Source: an uncultured Helicobacter sp. (GTDB taxonomy: Bacteria; Campylobacterota; Campylobacteria; Campylobacterales; Helicobacteraceae). From it: a stretch of DNA of 64,000 nt. Under the pieces are notes generated by a model that ran no database searches, was not told the origin of the DNA, and saw only the letters and a list, made by a program, of their open reading frames with translations. Shown here one piece after another: positions 52,332 to 61,096 of the stretch (its first letter is position 1; each line of letters opens with the position of its first letter). Both the position numbers and the translations under genes were made by a program. Where the stretch lies: the NCBI RefSeq assembly GCF_937906905.1, contig NZ_CALERY010000011.1, forward strand, positions 75,524 through 139,523. The letters are read 5' to 3'.

Positions 52332-54326
52332 GTGAGCAAGTTGAGCATTTCGCAGAAAATCGCTTTTATGATCATTGGACTTTTGATAGTAATCTTTACG
52401 GCATTCCAAATCGTAGGCTTTGTATTGGCGAAAAAGGGGATCCTAGAGAGTGTGGGGCATGGGAAGCAAGAGAGCGTGAAAAACGCCCTAAGCTTCATTG
52501 ACACCTATTTCGATGCGCGGCGTGATTTTATCGAGCGCGTGGCAAAAGACATCGCAGAATCTGGCGATCTCTCCCAGCAAAATGTCGCACATTGGCTCAA
52601 AGAAGCCTACGGATTTACCTCAATGGACGCGCTCTATCTAGGCTATGAGAGCGATGGACTGCTTGTCAAAACCGACAAACAATCTGGCAATAAACCTTAT
52701 ATCCTTGATAAAAGCAAGGGCTTTGATTCTCGCACACGAGAGTGGTTCATCGATGCAAAAAATAACAAAAATTCCGGCTTCACAAGACCATTTCGTGATA
52801 TCACGACAAACGAGCTCACACTCTCAGTCTATGCGCCTATCATTATCAACGGAAAAGTCGTCGCAGTCGTGGGCGCAAATATCTTCCTAAAAGACTTGCA
52901 GAGGGCTTTCATGGGGCTAAAGACCACAGAGAGCAGCTCGGTATTTCTCGTAGGCTTTGATACGCGAGGGACATATAATCTCCTACACTCTGATGAGAAA
53001 ATCCTTTTCTCCGAGGACACTTCTAAATACCAAGTCTATGATGAGCTCTACGCACAGACACCTAAAGAAATCGGCGTGCTCTCTCCTGTGCTACACTATG
53101 AATACAATGATGTAAAAAAGGTCGCCGTCTGTGATGTGAATAAATACAACTGGCTACTCTGCTCTTCAAACTCCGAGACAGATTTCGAAGAGGAGCTACA
53201 TACTTATCTCATCTCGCTTATTAGCTTCTCGCTAGTGGCGGTGATTTTTGTTTCAGCATTTTTGTATTGGATTATTGTGTATCAGCTCCGCCATATCTCG
53301 GTTATCACAAATGGACTTGTGAAGTTTTTTGACTTTATCAACCACAAGTCCAATGACGCGCCGCTACTTCATATCAAGACACAAGATGAGTTTGGCAAAA
53401 TGGCAAAAGCTATCAATACCAATATCGAGCATACCAAGAGAGCACTCGAGCAAGACAAACGCGCCGTAACTCAAGCAATCGCAGCGGTAAAAGATGTCGA
53501 AGCTGGCAAGATGACCTCGCGTATCCATGCCGAGCCAAACAACCCGCAAATCAAAGAGCTAGAGCTCGTGCTAAACCAAATGCTAGGCGTGCTGCAGTCC
53601 AAAATCGGCGCTGATATGAATGTCATCAATCAAGTTTTCGCTGCGTATAATCATTTTGACTTCACAAGCAAAATCGAGGGCGCACAAGGCGGTGTAGAAA
53701 TCACGGTCAATAAGCTTGGTGAAGAGATTGTCGAAATGCTCAAAACCTCTCGTGGCTTTGCCAATGAGCTGGCAAATCAAAGCAGTATCCTAGAATCCTC
53801 CATGGGCAAGCTGCTTGATGGGACGCAGTCTCAAGCTAGTGCGCTTGAGCAGTCTGTTACAGCTGTGGGGCAAATCAATGCTTCTATGCATAATGTCAGC
53901 GCACAAACTAACGAAGCCACCGCACAAGCCCAAGATATCAAAAATATCGTAAGCGTGATCCAAGACATCGCCGAGCAGACAAATCTCCTAGCCCTAAATG
54001 CCGCTATCGAAGCAGCGCGGGCGGGCGAGCATGGGCGAGGGTTTGCCGTCGTGGCTGATGAGGTGCGAAAACTTGCCGAGAAGACAAGCAAATCGCTTAG
54101 TGAGATTGAGGCAAATATCTCTATCCTTGTCCAAAGCGTCAATGACATCTCCGAAGCGGTCAATGAGCAAACAGCTGGTCTCACCCAGATAAACGAAGCC
54201 ATAAACCAAATCCAGACAATCACGCAAGAGAATGTCAATATCGCCAATAGCACCAATACAATCACGCAAAAGGTCAATACAATCGCTGAAGCTATCCAGG
54301 CTGATGTGCAGAAAAAGAAATTCTAG
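52332..54326 (+). CDS. Methyl-accepting chemotaxis protein (Cache-type sensor)
   Basis: This 664-residue chemoreceptor has a first membrane segment (IAFMIIGLLIVIFTAFQIVGF). A periplasmic double-Cache-like ligand domain follows (residues ~50-285; REWFIDAKNNKNSGFTRPF, LSVYAPIIINGKVVAVVGANI), then a second membrane segment (LISFSLVAVIFVSAFLYWIIV), a HAMP-like linker and the cytoplasmic signalling tip AEQTNLLALNAAIEAARAGE. The start is GTG 52332 with AAGGAG 6 bases ahead. dCache receptors bind amino acids, organic acids or sugars; the ligand is unknown. No C-terminal CheB/R pentapeptide is seen (ends AIQADVQKKKF). Confidence 0.92.
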   Translation: MSKLSISQKIAFMIIGLLIVIFTAFQIVGFVLAKKGILESVGHGKQESVKNALSFIDTYFDARRDFIERVAKDIAESGDLSQQNVAHWLKEAYGFTSMDALYLGYESDGLLVKTDKQSGNKPYILDKSKGFDSRTREWFIDAKNNKNSGFTRPFRDITTNELTLSVYAPIIINGKVVAVVGANIFLKDLQRAFMGLKTTESSSVFLVGFDTRGTYNLLHSDEKILFSEDTSKYQVYDELYAQTPKEIGVLSPVLHYEYNDVKKVAVCDVNKYNWLLCSSNSETDFEEELHTYLISLISFSLVAVIFVSAFLYWIIVYQLRHISVITNGLVKFFDFINHKSNDAPLLHIKTQDEFGKMAKAINTNIEHTKRALEQDKRAVTQAIAAVKDVEAGKMTSRIHAEPNNPQIKELELVLNQMLGVLQSKIGADMNVINQVFAAYNHFDFTSKIEGAQGGVEITVNKLGEEIVEMLKTSRGFANELANQSSILESSMGKLLDGTQSQASALEQSVTAVGQINASMHNVSAQTNEATAQAQDIKNIVSVIQDIAEQTNLLALNAAIEAARAGEHGRGFAVVADEVRKLAEKTSKSLSEIEANISILVQSVNDISEAVNEQTAGLTQINEAINQIQTITQENVNIANSTNTITQKVNTIAEAIQADVQKKKF

Positions 54327-54496
54327 CACCAAAATCCAGGGCACTAGAATCTAGCACTACCAAAGACACTTGATGATGCTAGATTCTACATCGCCCCGCT
54401 ACAAGGCAAAGACTAAGATACTTGCAACTTTAAGCTAGATTCTCCTACAATCCAAGCCTTGTTGATTTTCATTAAGCCCTACAAGGAATCTCTAAA

Positions 54497-55444
54497 ATGA
54501 GCGCCCCCGCCAGTAATCTCTCAAACAAATTTCGCGCGCTTATCACGCTAATGCGCCCATATCAATATAGTAAAAATTTCTTTATCTTCGCACCGGCGTT
54601 CTTTGGGTTTGGGCAGTATGACTTAGGCGCAGTGTGGGGGTATTTACTACTAGGGTTTGTTGGATTTTGCCTTATCGCTAGTGGAATCTATGCGCTCAAT
54701 GACATTATCGACGCCCAGCAAGATAGACTCCACCCCACGAAATGCAAGCGCCCAGTCGCTAGCGGCGCAATCTCTGCGACACAGGCAGGGCTGTTTAGCC
54801 TAGCACTTTTGCTCATAGGGGGGGGGGCATATATAATGTTAGGGTGCATATACAGGAGCGATGTTGCTGATGATTCTTTAGCTGGTTTATTTTGGGCGTT
54901 TAGCACTCCAGTGCTTCTTTATCTTCTACTAAATATTCTCTATTGTTTGAGACTAAAACACATCGCAATCGTTGATATCTTTTGTATCGCTAGTGGCTTT
55001 GTGATTCGGCTCTGGATTGGTGCGAATATCATTCAAGTCGCACTCTCGCATTGGATTGTCATTACGACATTTTTGCTAGCTCTATTTCTCGCGCTTGCTA
55101 AACGCCGAGATGACATTATCCTGCTAGAATCTGGCAAAAAAGTGCGCAAAAATATCGAGGGCTATAATCGCGTATTTTTAGACATCGCCATGGGGATTTC
55201 CGCCTCGCTTGTGATGGTGGCATATATCTTTTATAGTATTGATGAGTCGGTCAATGAGCGACTCCACACGCACAATCTCTATCTCACTTCTGTCTTTGTG
55301 CTACTAGGGATTTTTCGCTATATGCAGCTGACATTTGTAGAGCAAAATAGCGCAAGCCCATCAAAAATCCTGCTCAAAGATAAATTCCTGCAAATCACCA
55401 TAGCCCTGTGGCTTTTAAGCTTTGTGGCTATTGGGTTTTGGTAG
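54497..55444 (+). CDS. UbiA-family prenyltransferase (polyprenyl-phosphate phosphoribosyltransferase type)
   Basis: This 315-residue membrane protein has about eight helices and the UbiA aspartate motif NDIIDAQQDRLHPTKCKRPV. The start, LMRPYQYSKNFFIFAPAFF, and KRRDDIILLESGKK are typical of the decaprenyl-phosphate phosphoribosyltransferase branch (Rv3806c-like), which starts polyprenyl-phosphate-pentose synthesis, rather than quinone prenylation. Residues ~110-118 are encoded by a G10 tract (54818-54827), in frame, so ON. With GtrA, an SMR subunit and GT-C proteins in the same operon, it may supply a lipid-linked furanose for glycan decoration (inference). Confidence 0.82.
   Translation: MSAPASNLSNKFRALITLMRPYQYSKNFFIFAPAFFGFGQYDLGAVWGYLLLGFVGFCLIASGIYALNDIIDAQQDRLHPTKCKRPVASGAISATQAGLFSLALLLIGGGAYIMLGCIYRSDVADDSLAGLFWAFSTPVLLYLLLNILYCLRLKHIAIVDIFCIASGFVIRLWIGANIIQVALSHWIVITTFLLALFLALAKRRDDIILLESGKKVRKNIEGYNRVFLDIAMGISASLVMVAYIFYSIDESVNERLHTHNLYLTSVFVLLGIFRYMQLTFVEQNSASPSKILLKDKFLQITIALWLLSFVAIGFW
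54818..54827 (+). repeat. G10 phase-variation tract (ON)
   Basis: Ten G inside the UbiA-type gene, in frame and encoding LLIGGGAYIM within a membrane helix. A one-base change would truncate two thirds of the protein. Confidence 0.85.
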
Positions 55445-55474
55445 GCGCAAAATATATTTTAAACAAGGACTCTT

Positions 55475-57323
55475 ATGCATACAAATCCACCAAATCAGGT
55501 CAAACTATCCCTACAAGAGCATCTTATGCTTTTTGCATTTATGGTAGTCTGCTTTATCGTGTTTTGCTATATGGACTATCGGTATTTAGACATAGAGTTT
55601 TTGAGCTTTACCAGAGGCGATGAGAGACCGCAATTTCTGCAACTGCAAAAAATGTATGAAGGGCTACTCGCACTTGATGTGAAGAAATTTTTTGCATTTG
55701 AGTTTTATAACTATGGCTTCTTCTACTATCTACTAAGCTTTCTATCCGCGCTGCCCTTTATCATCACAGAAAACTACCCGCTTCAAATCTACGCCCCACG
55801 CGTGCTAAACGCGCTTTTTAGCGTAGCAAATCTATGGATACTCTACAAAATCGCCAGAATCTATCTTGCACCACGCACAAGCATGCTCATACTTTTGCTG
55901 CTTACCTCCATGGGTGCTTTTTGGCATTTGGGCTTTTCTTTTAAGCCAGATGTATTTCAAGGCTTTTTCGTGCTACTTTGCGCTTATTTTCTCTTACAAG
56001 ATCGTGGCATGCTTGGGCAAAACTATACACGCGCCTGGCTGGCTCTGGGGCTTGGCATAGGGTTAGCAAAATTTCAAGCAATTTTATTTATCCCTATGAT
56101 ATATGCCTATGTGTTTTGTCATACTTCTGGCGCACTACGCGATATCGCTAGATTCTACCAAGCGTGCAAACGCTCGATTGTAGCGACATTTGGCATGTTT
56201 GGAATCTGGATTCTCACAAACCCCTATCTCTTGCACCCAAGAGGCTTCAAAGCGTGGCTTAGTATGTTTGAGCTCAATATGCGCTCAAATGCTACCAACC
56301 ACGGCGCATATACACAAGTGCCTTTAAGCGATAAACTCTCCCAAGTCATCGAGCTATACTATTTTGAAATTCTCGTGTTTCTCGCACTTAGCATTGCTGG
56401 GCTCTACTGCTGCATCATCACACTTAAATGGCTCATCTCGCAAAATCCACACACGCTAGATTCTGCTACACAGGATTCTATGTGTCAGCCATGCGCTCAA
56501 GCAAATTCCATATCTATCGAGTTTGCGCCCATTGCCACTGGGTTTTTCATCTCGCTTGCGTATCTGCTATTGTTTGTCAATAAAACATGGGAGGCTTACT
56601 ACTTTAGCACTATGGCGCTAGGACTTACACTCGCTATCCCGCTTACCACTCTCTGTGCCATTACATGGAGTCAAATCGCTAAAATTACTACCACTTCTCC
56701 CAAGCTCTCCGCCAAAGCACTCTTGAAAACTTCTAAGGGGGGGGGGGCAGCATACTTTGTGCCATACGAATTGTGCGCTATCGCTATCCTCAATCCTGCT
56801 TGCCCTGCTACTTGGGCTACAAATCCTAGGAGGTAGCATGAGCGGAATCTATACCAAAGTCTTTACTAAATGCAACAAACCTCTAGAATCTATCCATGCG
56901 CTTGATGATGAGCTCATGACACTTTTACGCCCTGTAGTAGATTCCAAGGCAGTGATTCTAAGCGAACATGTGGATTTCTCATTTCTAAGCCTGGGGCTAA
57001 AACCAGCCCAAGTGCATCAAGCATTTGGGCTGATCGATCCTGCAAGCTTTGTTTATGCAGAGTGGGCGAGCAAACCACGCACCATGCCATTTATACCAAA
57101 AGACTTTCTCGTCATACGCAATACCCCCGCACGCCAGAATCCAGCTATACAAGCTGTGCCACGCGACGAAAATGAGCAAAAATCACGCGAGACATTTGGC
57201 GCACTCATGCGTGGAGACTACCCCTACAAACTCATTGCCCAAAGTGCGCATTTCCTGGTTTTCGCCAACACAGATACCGCACATAGCAATATCACTAAAC
57301 CAACCCACAAGGAGAATCCATGA
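55475..57323 (+). CDS. GT-C (GT39/ArnT-like) glycosyltransferase, phase OFF at G11
   Basis: The multi-helix membrane protein begins in one frame (453 residues to 56836), with DYRYLDIEFLSFTRGDERPQF (a GT39-type acidic loop near the N-terminus) and many helices. The G11 tract at 56737-56747 breaks it. In the adjacent frame, CALSLSSILLALLLGLQILGG (final helix) and a soluble C-terminal domain (LDDELMTLLRPVVDSKAVIL, PRTMPFIPKDFLVI) continue to 57323. G10 or G13 gives one 615-residue protein, so the present state lacks the last helix and the C-terminal domain. It ends with ATGA overlapping the next gene. Such enzymes use polyprenyl-phosphate sugars, consistent with the UbiA gene 30 bases upstream. 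Confidence 0.75.
56737..56747 (+). repeat. G11 phase-variation tract (OFF)
   Basis: Eleven G near codon 422 of the GT-C gene at 55475. ON registers are G10 and G13. Out of register, the last membrane segment and C-terminal domain (about 190 residues) are lost. Confidence 0.85.
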
Positions 57324-59131
57324 GTCTTTATATAAAAACCACCTCCCTACTTCAAACCCTAGAATCTAAAGTAGATTCTCTCTACACGCGCTTTGCAGGC
57401 GAGCGTGTATTATATGCGATTGCTTGCACATTTTTAGGCTTTGTTATCGCGCTTTTCTTGCTTGCGACACTTGGCTTCATCGCGCATATCCCCATAAACA
57501 AATTCTATTTACCCATAGCTTTTATCCTAAGTCTTATACCACTTTTTACCCTGCGTAAAATGCGATTAGGGGGGGGGCAGCCATTATTACAAGATTTATC
57601 GCAAGCCAGCACACAAAAATCCCAGCAGATTCTTGCATGGGGTATTGTCATACTAGGGTTTAGCATGTCTTTGCTCGCGGCTTGGGCACTTTATGACTAC
57701 TCGTGGGATGGGAGAGCCTATCATCAAATCGGTATCTACTATCTAGCAAATGACTGGAATCCAGTATGGCAGAAAATGGCTGACCTAAAGGAGCTTGCCC
57801 CCTACCTAAGCCACGAGATTTGGGTGGAGCATTATATGAAATTCAGCGAGATTGTCGCGGCTTGTATTTATAGTGTGTTTTCACATAATATTGAGCTAGG
57901 CAAGGCGGTCAATTTTATTGCATTTTTTGGGGCGTTTTTCTATGGCATAAGTGTGATTGCTAAATTCCTACGCCCACTACACGCCATCATCGCAAGCTTC
58001 TTGCTTAGCTTCTCGCCAACTCTTGTTGCGCAAATCGCCTCTTACTATGTCGATGGGCTGCTTGCGACTGCACTGCTTGTGGTGTTTTTAGCCATTGTCG
58101 ATAGAGAATACTACCGCACACAGCTCGCGCGCAATCCGCAAGACACGCTCCTGCGCAAGTCCCTACGCCAGCGATCTTGTGTCCTAGCTCTAGCTCTGCT
58201 TGCAAGTGCTAGCATTAAGCTAACAGGACTAGCGTATGCAGGGTTTATCGGGCTAGCGTATCTTGGCTATGTGCTGTGGTTTTATGGAGTGAGAGAGAGC
58301 AAGGGGATTTTGCTTACAGGGCTTGTGGCAGGAGGGCTTATCATCGCATGCAATGCCAATCCACTACTTACCAACATCGCCAAAGGCAAGCACCCGGGCT
58401 ACCCCCTACTAGGTAAGGAGAAAATCGACATCATCATAGGACAGCAGCCAGAAGCATTTAACGACTTTAACTCTGCAAAAAAGCTTTTTTATTCACTTTT
58501 TTCACGCACTCAAAACTGCATCAAAGACTGCACGCCAGTGCTTAAAGTCCCCTTTTCTTTCGATAAAGATGAAAGACTGCAGATTGATACGAGAGTCGCT
58601 GGTTTTGGCGTGCTTTTCAGTGGAATGATTGTGCTAAGTGTGCTATTTGTCTTGCTTTGCCGCGCACATTTACGGCGCAAACAAATTCTAGCACTCCTTG
58701 GGCTTGTGCTTGCCAGTGTGCTTATCAATCCAGAAGCCTGGTGGGCGCGCTATGCCCCACAGCTATATTTCCTCCCTATCATAATCCTAGCCCTTAGCTA
58801 CTATCTCGCGCCTAAACCATTTGGCTCTCTTATGCGACTTGCGCTGCTTGTGAGTATTTGTATAAACCTGGCATTCTATATTGATGTTGCTTATCGCAGT
58901 GGCAAAGGCTACAAAAAGCACATTGCCCATACAATCACCCAAGCCAAAGAGCATATCCAAAGTGGCGAAGAGCTGCTTATCTACTCTGGAGGTATGGAGC
59001 ATTCATTGCTTATCAAACTCAATGAAGCAGGCGTGCCATTCACAAGAGTCTATGACAAAGATGACGCAAGGCTTGAGAGAGTCCCAGGCTCACTTTGGGA
59101 TATCTCGTGGAATATCAAATCCCAGCAGTAG
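57320..59131 (+). CDS. GT-C (GT39-like) membrane glycosyltransferase with in-frame G9 tract
   Basis: This 603-residue polytopic membrane protein, distantly GT39-like, has about eleven helices. Its loop ALYDYSWDGRAYHQIGIYYL contains the acidic residue typical of GT-C enzymes. The C-terminal domain follows the last helix (SGEELLIYSGGMEHSLLIKL). The G9 tract at 57569-57577 is in frame near residue 85 (RLGGGQPLL), so ON. The start overlaps the stop of the previous gene by ATGA. It is not closely similar to its neighbour, so two different sugars or steps may be served. Confidence 0.72.
   Translation: MSLYIKTTSLLQTLESKVDSLYTRFAGERVLYAIACTFLGFVIALFLLATLGFIAHIPINKFYLPIAFILSLIPLFTLRKMRLGGGQPLLQDLSQASTQKSQQILAWGIVILGFSMSLLAAWALYDYSWDGRAYHQIGIYYLANDWNPVWQKMADLKELAPYLSHEIWVEHYMKFSEIVAACIYSVFSHNIELGKAVNFIAFFGAFFYGISVIAKFLRPLHAIIASFLLSFSPTLVAQIASYYVDGLLATALLVVFLAIVDREYYRTQLARNPQDTLLRKSLRQRSCVLALALLASASIKLTGLAYAGFIGLAYLGYVLWFYGVRESKGILLTGLVAGGLIIACNANPLLTNIAKGKHPGYPLLGKEKIDIIIGQQPEAFNDFNSAKKLFYSLFSRTQNCIKDCTPVLKVPFSFDKDERLQIDTRVAGFGVLFSGMIVLSVLFVLLCRAHLRRKQILALLGLVLASVLINPEAWWARYAPQLYFLPIIILALSYYLAPKPFGSLMRLALLVSICINLAFYIDVAYRSGKGYKKHIAHTITQAKEHIQSGEELLIYSGGMEHSLLIKLNEAGVPFTRVYDKDDARLERVPGSLWDISWNIKSQQ
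57569..57577 (+). repeat. G9 phase-variation tract (ON)
   Basis: Nine G near codon 84 of the membrane glycosyltransferase. It is in frame here, in a cytoplasmic loop after two helices. Confidence 0.8.
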
Positions 59132-59156
59132 CACGATTTAAAGGAGCTAGCCATAG

Positions 59157-59918
59157 ATGAGCCACCCCAATCCCCCAAACACTAGAATCCAAAAAGACGA
59201 GCAAAGCCCCAGACGAATGCTAAGGGCATTGCTGGATTTTACATTTTTGCGCTATTGCATAGTGGGCGCACTGGCTAGTGGGGTGTTTTATTGCGTGGCA
59301 AATCTCTCGGCACTGCTTTTAAAAGTGGATTCTAGGAGTGAAGCACAAAACCTAGAATCCACTTTTGAAAATGCCCAAAATGCAAGCGAGTCAGCACAGG
59401 ATTCTAATGCTTTTACTCAAAATGCCCAAAATTTAGAAACACCACAGGCGGCTAACAGACAACTCCAAAATGCAAGCAAGCTAGCACAGGATTCTAGGAT
59501 TTGCGATGAGAAATGTGGGTTGCAAGGAAAATCGCAAGGGAGTTACCTAGATGGTAATGACCGCCGCGATTTTTCGCCACTTCCGCATTTATCGCGCAAA
59601 GCCGAATCCACCAAAGAAGCCCGACACTCACAGATGCCCACTCTACTAGGCTCTCTCGCCAGCTTCATCTTCGGCTACTTCGCGCAAATGCGCCTAGCAT
59701 TCCGCGCCTACCCCAACCACAGCACAATGCTACCGCGCTACCTTGCCCTGCTAGCTCTCATTGCCATCTACGCCCAAGCCATCACCTATCTTGGCGCGTT
59801 TTTCACGCTCTCCTACTATCTCATCAGCGCATTTATCGCGCTAAGTGTGCCGCTTTTCTCTTATCCGTTACAAAAGTTATGGGTGTTTGCTTCTAGTGGG
59901 GGGGGGGCGACTAAGTAA
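59157..59918 (+). CDS. GtrA-family membrane protein with large repeat insertion and 3' G10 tract
   Basis: GtrA proteins are ~130-residue four-helix proteins that help flip polyprenyl-phosphate sugars. Here helix 1 (FLRYCIVGALASGVFYCVANLSALLL) is followed by ~105 residues of repeat-derived sequence, including a 16-base-arm stem-loop (59321-59366) and copy C of the palindromic element. Helices 2-4 follow (LLGSLASFIFGYFAQMRLAF, ALLALIAIYAQAITYLGAFF, FIALSVPLFSYPLQKLWVF). Removing the insert restores a normal GtrA. A G10 tract near the C-terminus (59898-59907) ends the protein at 59918. G9 or G12 would read through the repeat region to 60513. Whether the inserted protein is functional is open. 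Confidence 0.75.
   Translation: MSHPNPPNTRIQKDEQSPRRMLRALLDFTFLRYCIVGALASGVFYCVANLSALLLKVDSRSEAQNLESTFENAQNASESAQDSNAFTQNAQNLETPQAANRQLQNASKLAQDSRICDEKCGLQGKSQGSYLDGNDRRDFSPLPHLSRKAESTKEARHSQMPTLLGSLASFIFGYFAQMRLAFRAYPNHSTMLPRYLALLALIAIYAQAITYLGAFFTLSYYLISAFIALSVPLFSYPLQKLWVFASSGGGATK
59321..59366. repeat. Perfect stem-loop, AAAAGTGGATTCTAGG arms (inside GtrA gene)
   Basis: Left arm 59321-59336 and right arm 59351-59366 are perfect complements over 16 bases, with a 14-base loop. The same stem with the same loop length is at 50552-50593, and a related one (11-base arms, 14-base loop) is at 60158-60193. Both arms contain the CTAGAATC octamer. Confidence 0.85.
59484..59627 (+). repeat. Dispersed palindromic element, copy C (in frame inside GtrA gene)
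   Basis: Left flank GGATTCTAGGATTTGCGATG, arms ending GAAAATCGC and beginning GCGATTTTTCGCC, right flank AAAGCCGAATCCACC. Flanks are identical to copy B over tens of bases, while the arm sequence is different but still complementary. Confidence 0.75.
59898..59907 (+). repeat. G10 tract at the 3' end of the GtrA gene
   Basis: Ten G, six codons before the present stop. G11 gives an immediate stop. G9 or G12 opens a frame of ~200 further codons through the repeat region, ending at TGA 60511-60513, which overlaps an ATG. Confidence 0.85.
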
Positions 59919-60512
59919 GGATTCAGCTTTTGGGCTAGAATCGTGGATTTCATCGCCGCGCTTCGTCGATAGACCTCAAGTCTTATTTTCCTTGCGCGGC
60001 TTGAAAAGCCACGATTCTATCTCCAAAATCTTAGAATCCTTATTTTTATTGTCATTGCGAGCTTTGCCTAGCAAAGCGTGGCAATCTCCACTCTGTCATT
60101 GCGAGCCAATGAAATCGGCGTGGCAATCCATAAAATCCATACAACCCTACACCAAATCCCTAGAATCCATTTTTCAAAACGAGGATTCTAGGGGTAATGC
60201 CCTTCTCTCCCCATTTTTGTGGCTCTTTGGGATTGCGCCACGCCCATCTATACGCCCCTTGCTCTTTGCACACTCCAGCAACAATCCCAATATACACACC
60301 CCTTTTGCTGCCGCAAAACTTATGGATTGCCACGCAACCGCTAGCGCGCTTGCTCGCAATGACAGAAATAACGCCGCTTTTCAAAGCATAGCTTCTTTAG
60401 AAAAAGTGGATTCTAGGAGCAAAGCCCAGCCAACTCACCACGATTCTAAGCATTGCAGTGGGGCTTTGCACTCAATACCTAAACCAAAACACCGCAGGCG
60501 GCAGGATTTTTG
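59919..60512. repeat. 594-base repeat block between GtrA and the small repeat-borne ORF
   Basis: This stretch has no conventional gene and consists almost wholly of repeats: an inverted palindromic element (59936-60022), two direct GTCATTGCGAGC units (60051-60089 and 60095-60129), a CCCTAGAATCC/GGATTCTAGGG stem-loop (60158-60193), an inverted GTCATTGCGAGC unit (60324-60363), a left half of the AAGTGGATTCTAGG stem-loop (60403-60417) and a GGCGGCAGG module (60496-60510). One frame stays open from the G10 tract to 60513. Confidence 0.75.
59936..60022 (-). repeat. Dispersed palindromic element, copy G (inverted)
   Basis: GAATCGTGG at the left end pairs with CCACGATTC at the right (60009-60017). 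The inner arms CGCCGCGC and GCGCGGC also pair. Read on the minus strand it matches copy D (60598-60676) closely, so the two form an inverted pair about 600 bases apart. Confidence 0.7.
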
Positions 60513-60734
60513 ATGAAAAAGCCAACGCCAAAGTCAAGCAAAAACAACGCTCAAAGTCTAAGCGAGCAAGCAAAGGATTCTAGGATTTTGGAGCTACAAA
60601 TCGGGGTTTTTCAAGGCTCGCAAGGAGATAAGACTAGTGGTCTATCGACGCTGCGAGCCGATGAAATCCACGATTTTAGCCCAAAAGCCGAATCCTCCAA
60701 AACACCCAATCCCATTTCTAAGGAGTATGTATGA
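60513..60734 (+). CDS. Small repeat-borne open frame coupled to the SMR gene (doubtful coding)
   Basis: A 73-codon frame starts at ATG 60513 (sharing a base with the TGA of the upstream open frame) and ends at 60734, with ATGA overlapping the EamA/SMR gene start at 60731. Its content is the GGCGGCAGG module and copy D of the palindromic element (QAKDSRILELQIGVF, AESSKTPNP). It resembles no protein family and may exist only to carry ribosomes to the next start. The first codon could also be TTG 60510. Confidence 0.35.
   Translation: MKKPTPKSSKNNAQSLSEQAKDSRILELQIGVFQGSQGDKTSGLSTLRADEIHDFSPKAESSKTPNPISKEYV
60572..60707 (+). repeat. Dispersed palindromic element, copy D
   Basis: Left flank AAAGGATTCTAGGATTTTGG, arms GGCTCGCA and TGCGAGCC, right flank AAAGCCGAATCC. 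An outer AATCGGGG and CCACGATT also pair approximately. It matches copy G on the other strand and copies A-C in its flanks. Confidence 0.7.
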
Positions 60735-61093
60735 TTGCTTTTATCCCTCTTATTCTCTTCTCTGTCCTACTCAATGCCACCGCCCAGCTGCTACTCAAGC
60801 GCGGTATGAGCGAGCTTGGCGAGCTAACTCTAAGCCTTAGCTTTATCCTAAAGGGCATGCTAAACCCCTTTATCCTAGGGGGCTTGGCGATCTATGCCAT
60901 TAGTATTGTGAGCTGGCTTATCGTGCTAGCACGCGTGAATGTCTCTATCGCTTATCCTTTCCTTAGCATAGGCTTTATTTTCTCCGCTGTGGTGGCGTAT
61001 TTCGCCTTTGGCGAGCCGCTGAGCTTGCAAAAGATTGTAGGCATAGCACTCATCTGCGCTGGGCTTGTGTTTTTGACTTTTAGCAGGGGGTAG
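60731..61093 (+). CDS. EamA/SMR-family small transporter (ArnE/ArnF-like subunit)
   Basis: This 120-residue protein has four hydrophobic helices (IAFIPLILFSVLLNATAQLLL, PFILGGLAIYAISIVSWLIVL, VSIAYPFLSIGFIFSAVVAY, LQKIVGIALICAGLVFLTF). The Arg/Lys after helix 1 and SIAYPF in helix 3 are as in ArnE/ArnF, which flip undecaprenyl-phosphate aminoarabinose. Next to GtrA, UbiA and GT-C genes, it fits a lipid-linked sugar flippase. The start overlaps the small upstream frame by ATGA. It may act as a homodimer or with a second subunit not in this window. Confidence 0.78.
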   Translation: MIAFIPLILFSVLLNATAQLLLKRGMSELGELTLSLSFILKGMLNPFILGGLAIYAISIVSWLIVLARVNVSIAYPFLSIGFIFSAVVAYFAFGEPLSLQKIVGIALICAGLVFLTFSRG

Positions 61094-61096
61094 GCT

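Noticed and set aside
60160..60384. Minus-strand small frames in the repeat block
   Set aside because: They are translations of palindromic repeats and have no start signal or homology.
59845..60513. 222-codon frame as an independent gene
   Set aside because: Its 5' part is the GtrA gene out of phase and the rest is repeat DNA. It is only meaningful as a read-through state of the G10 tract.
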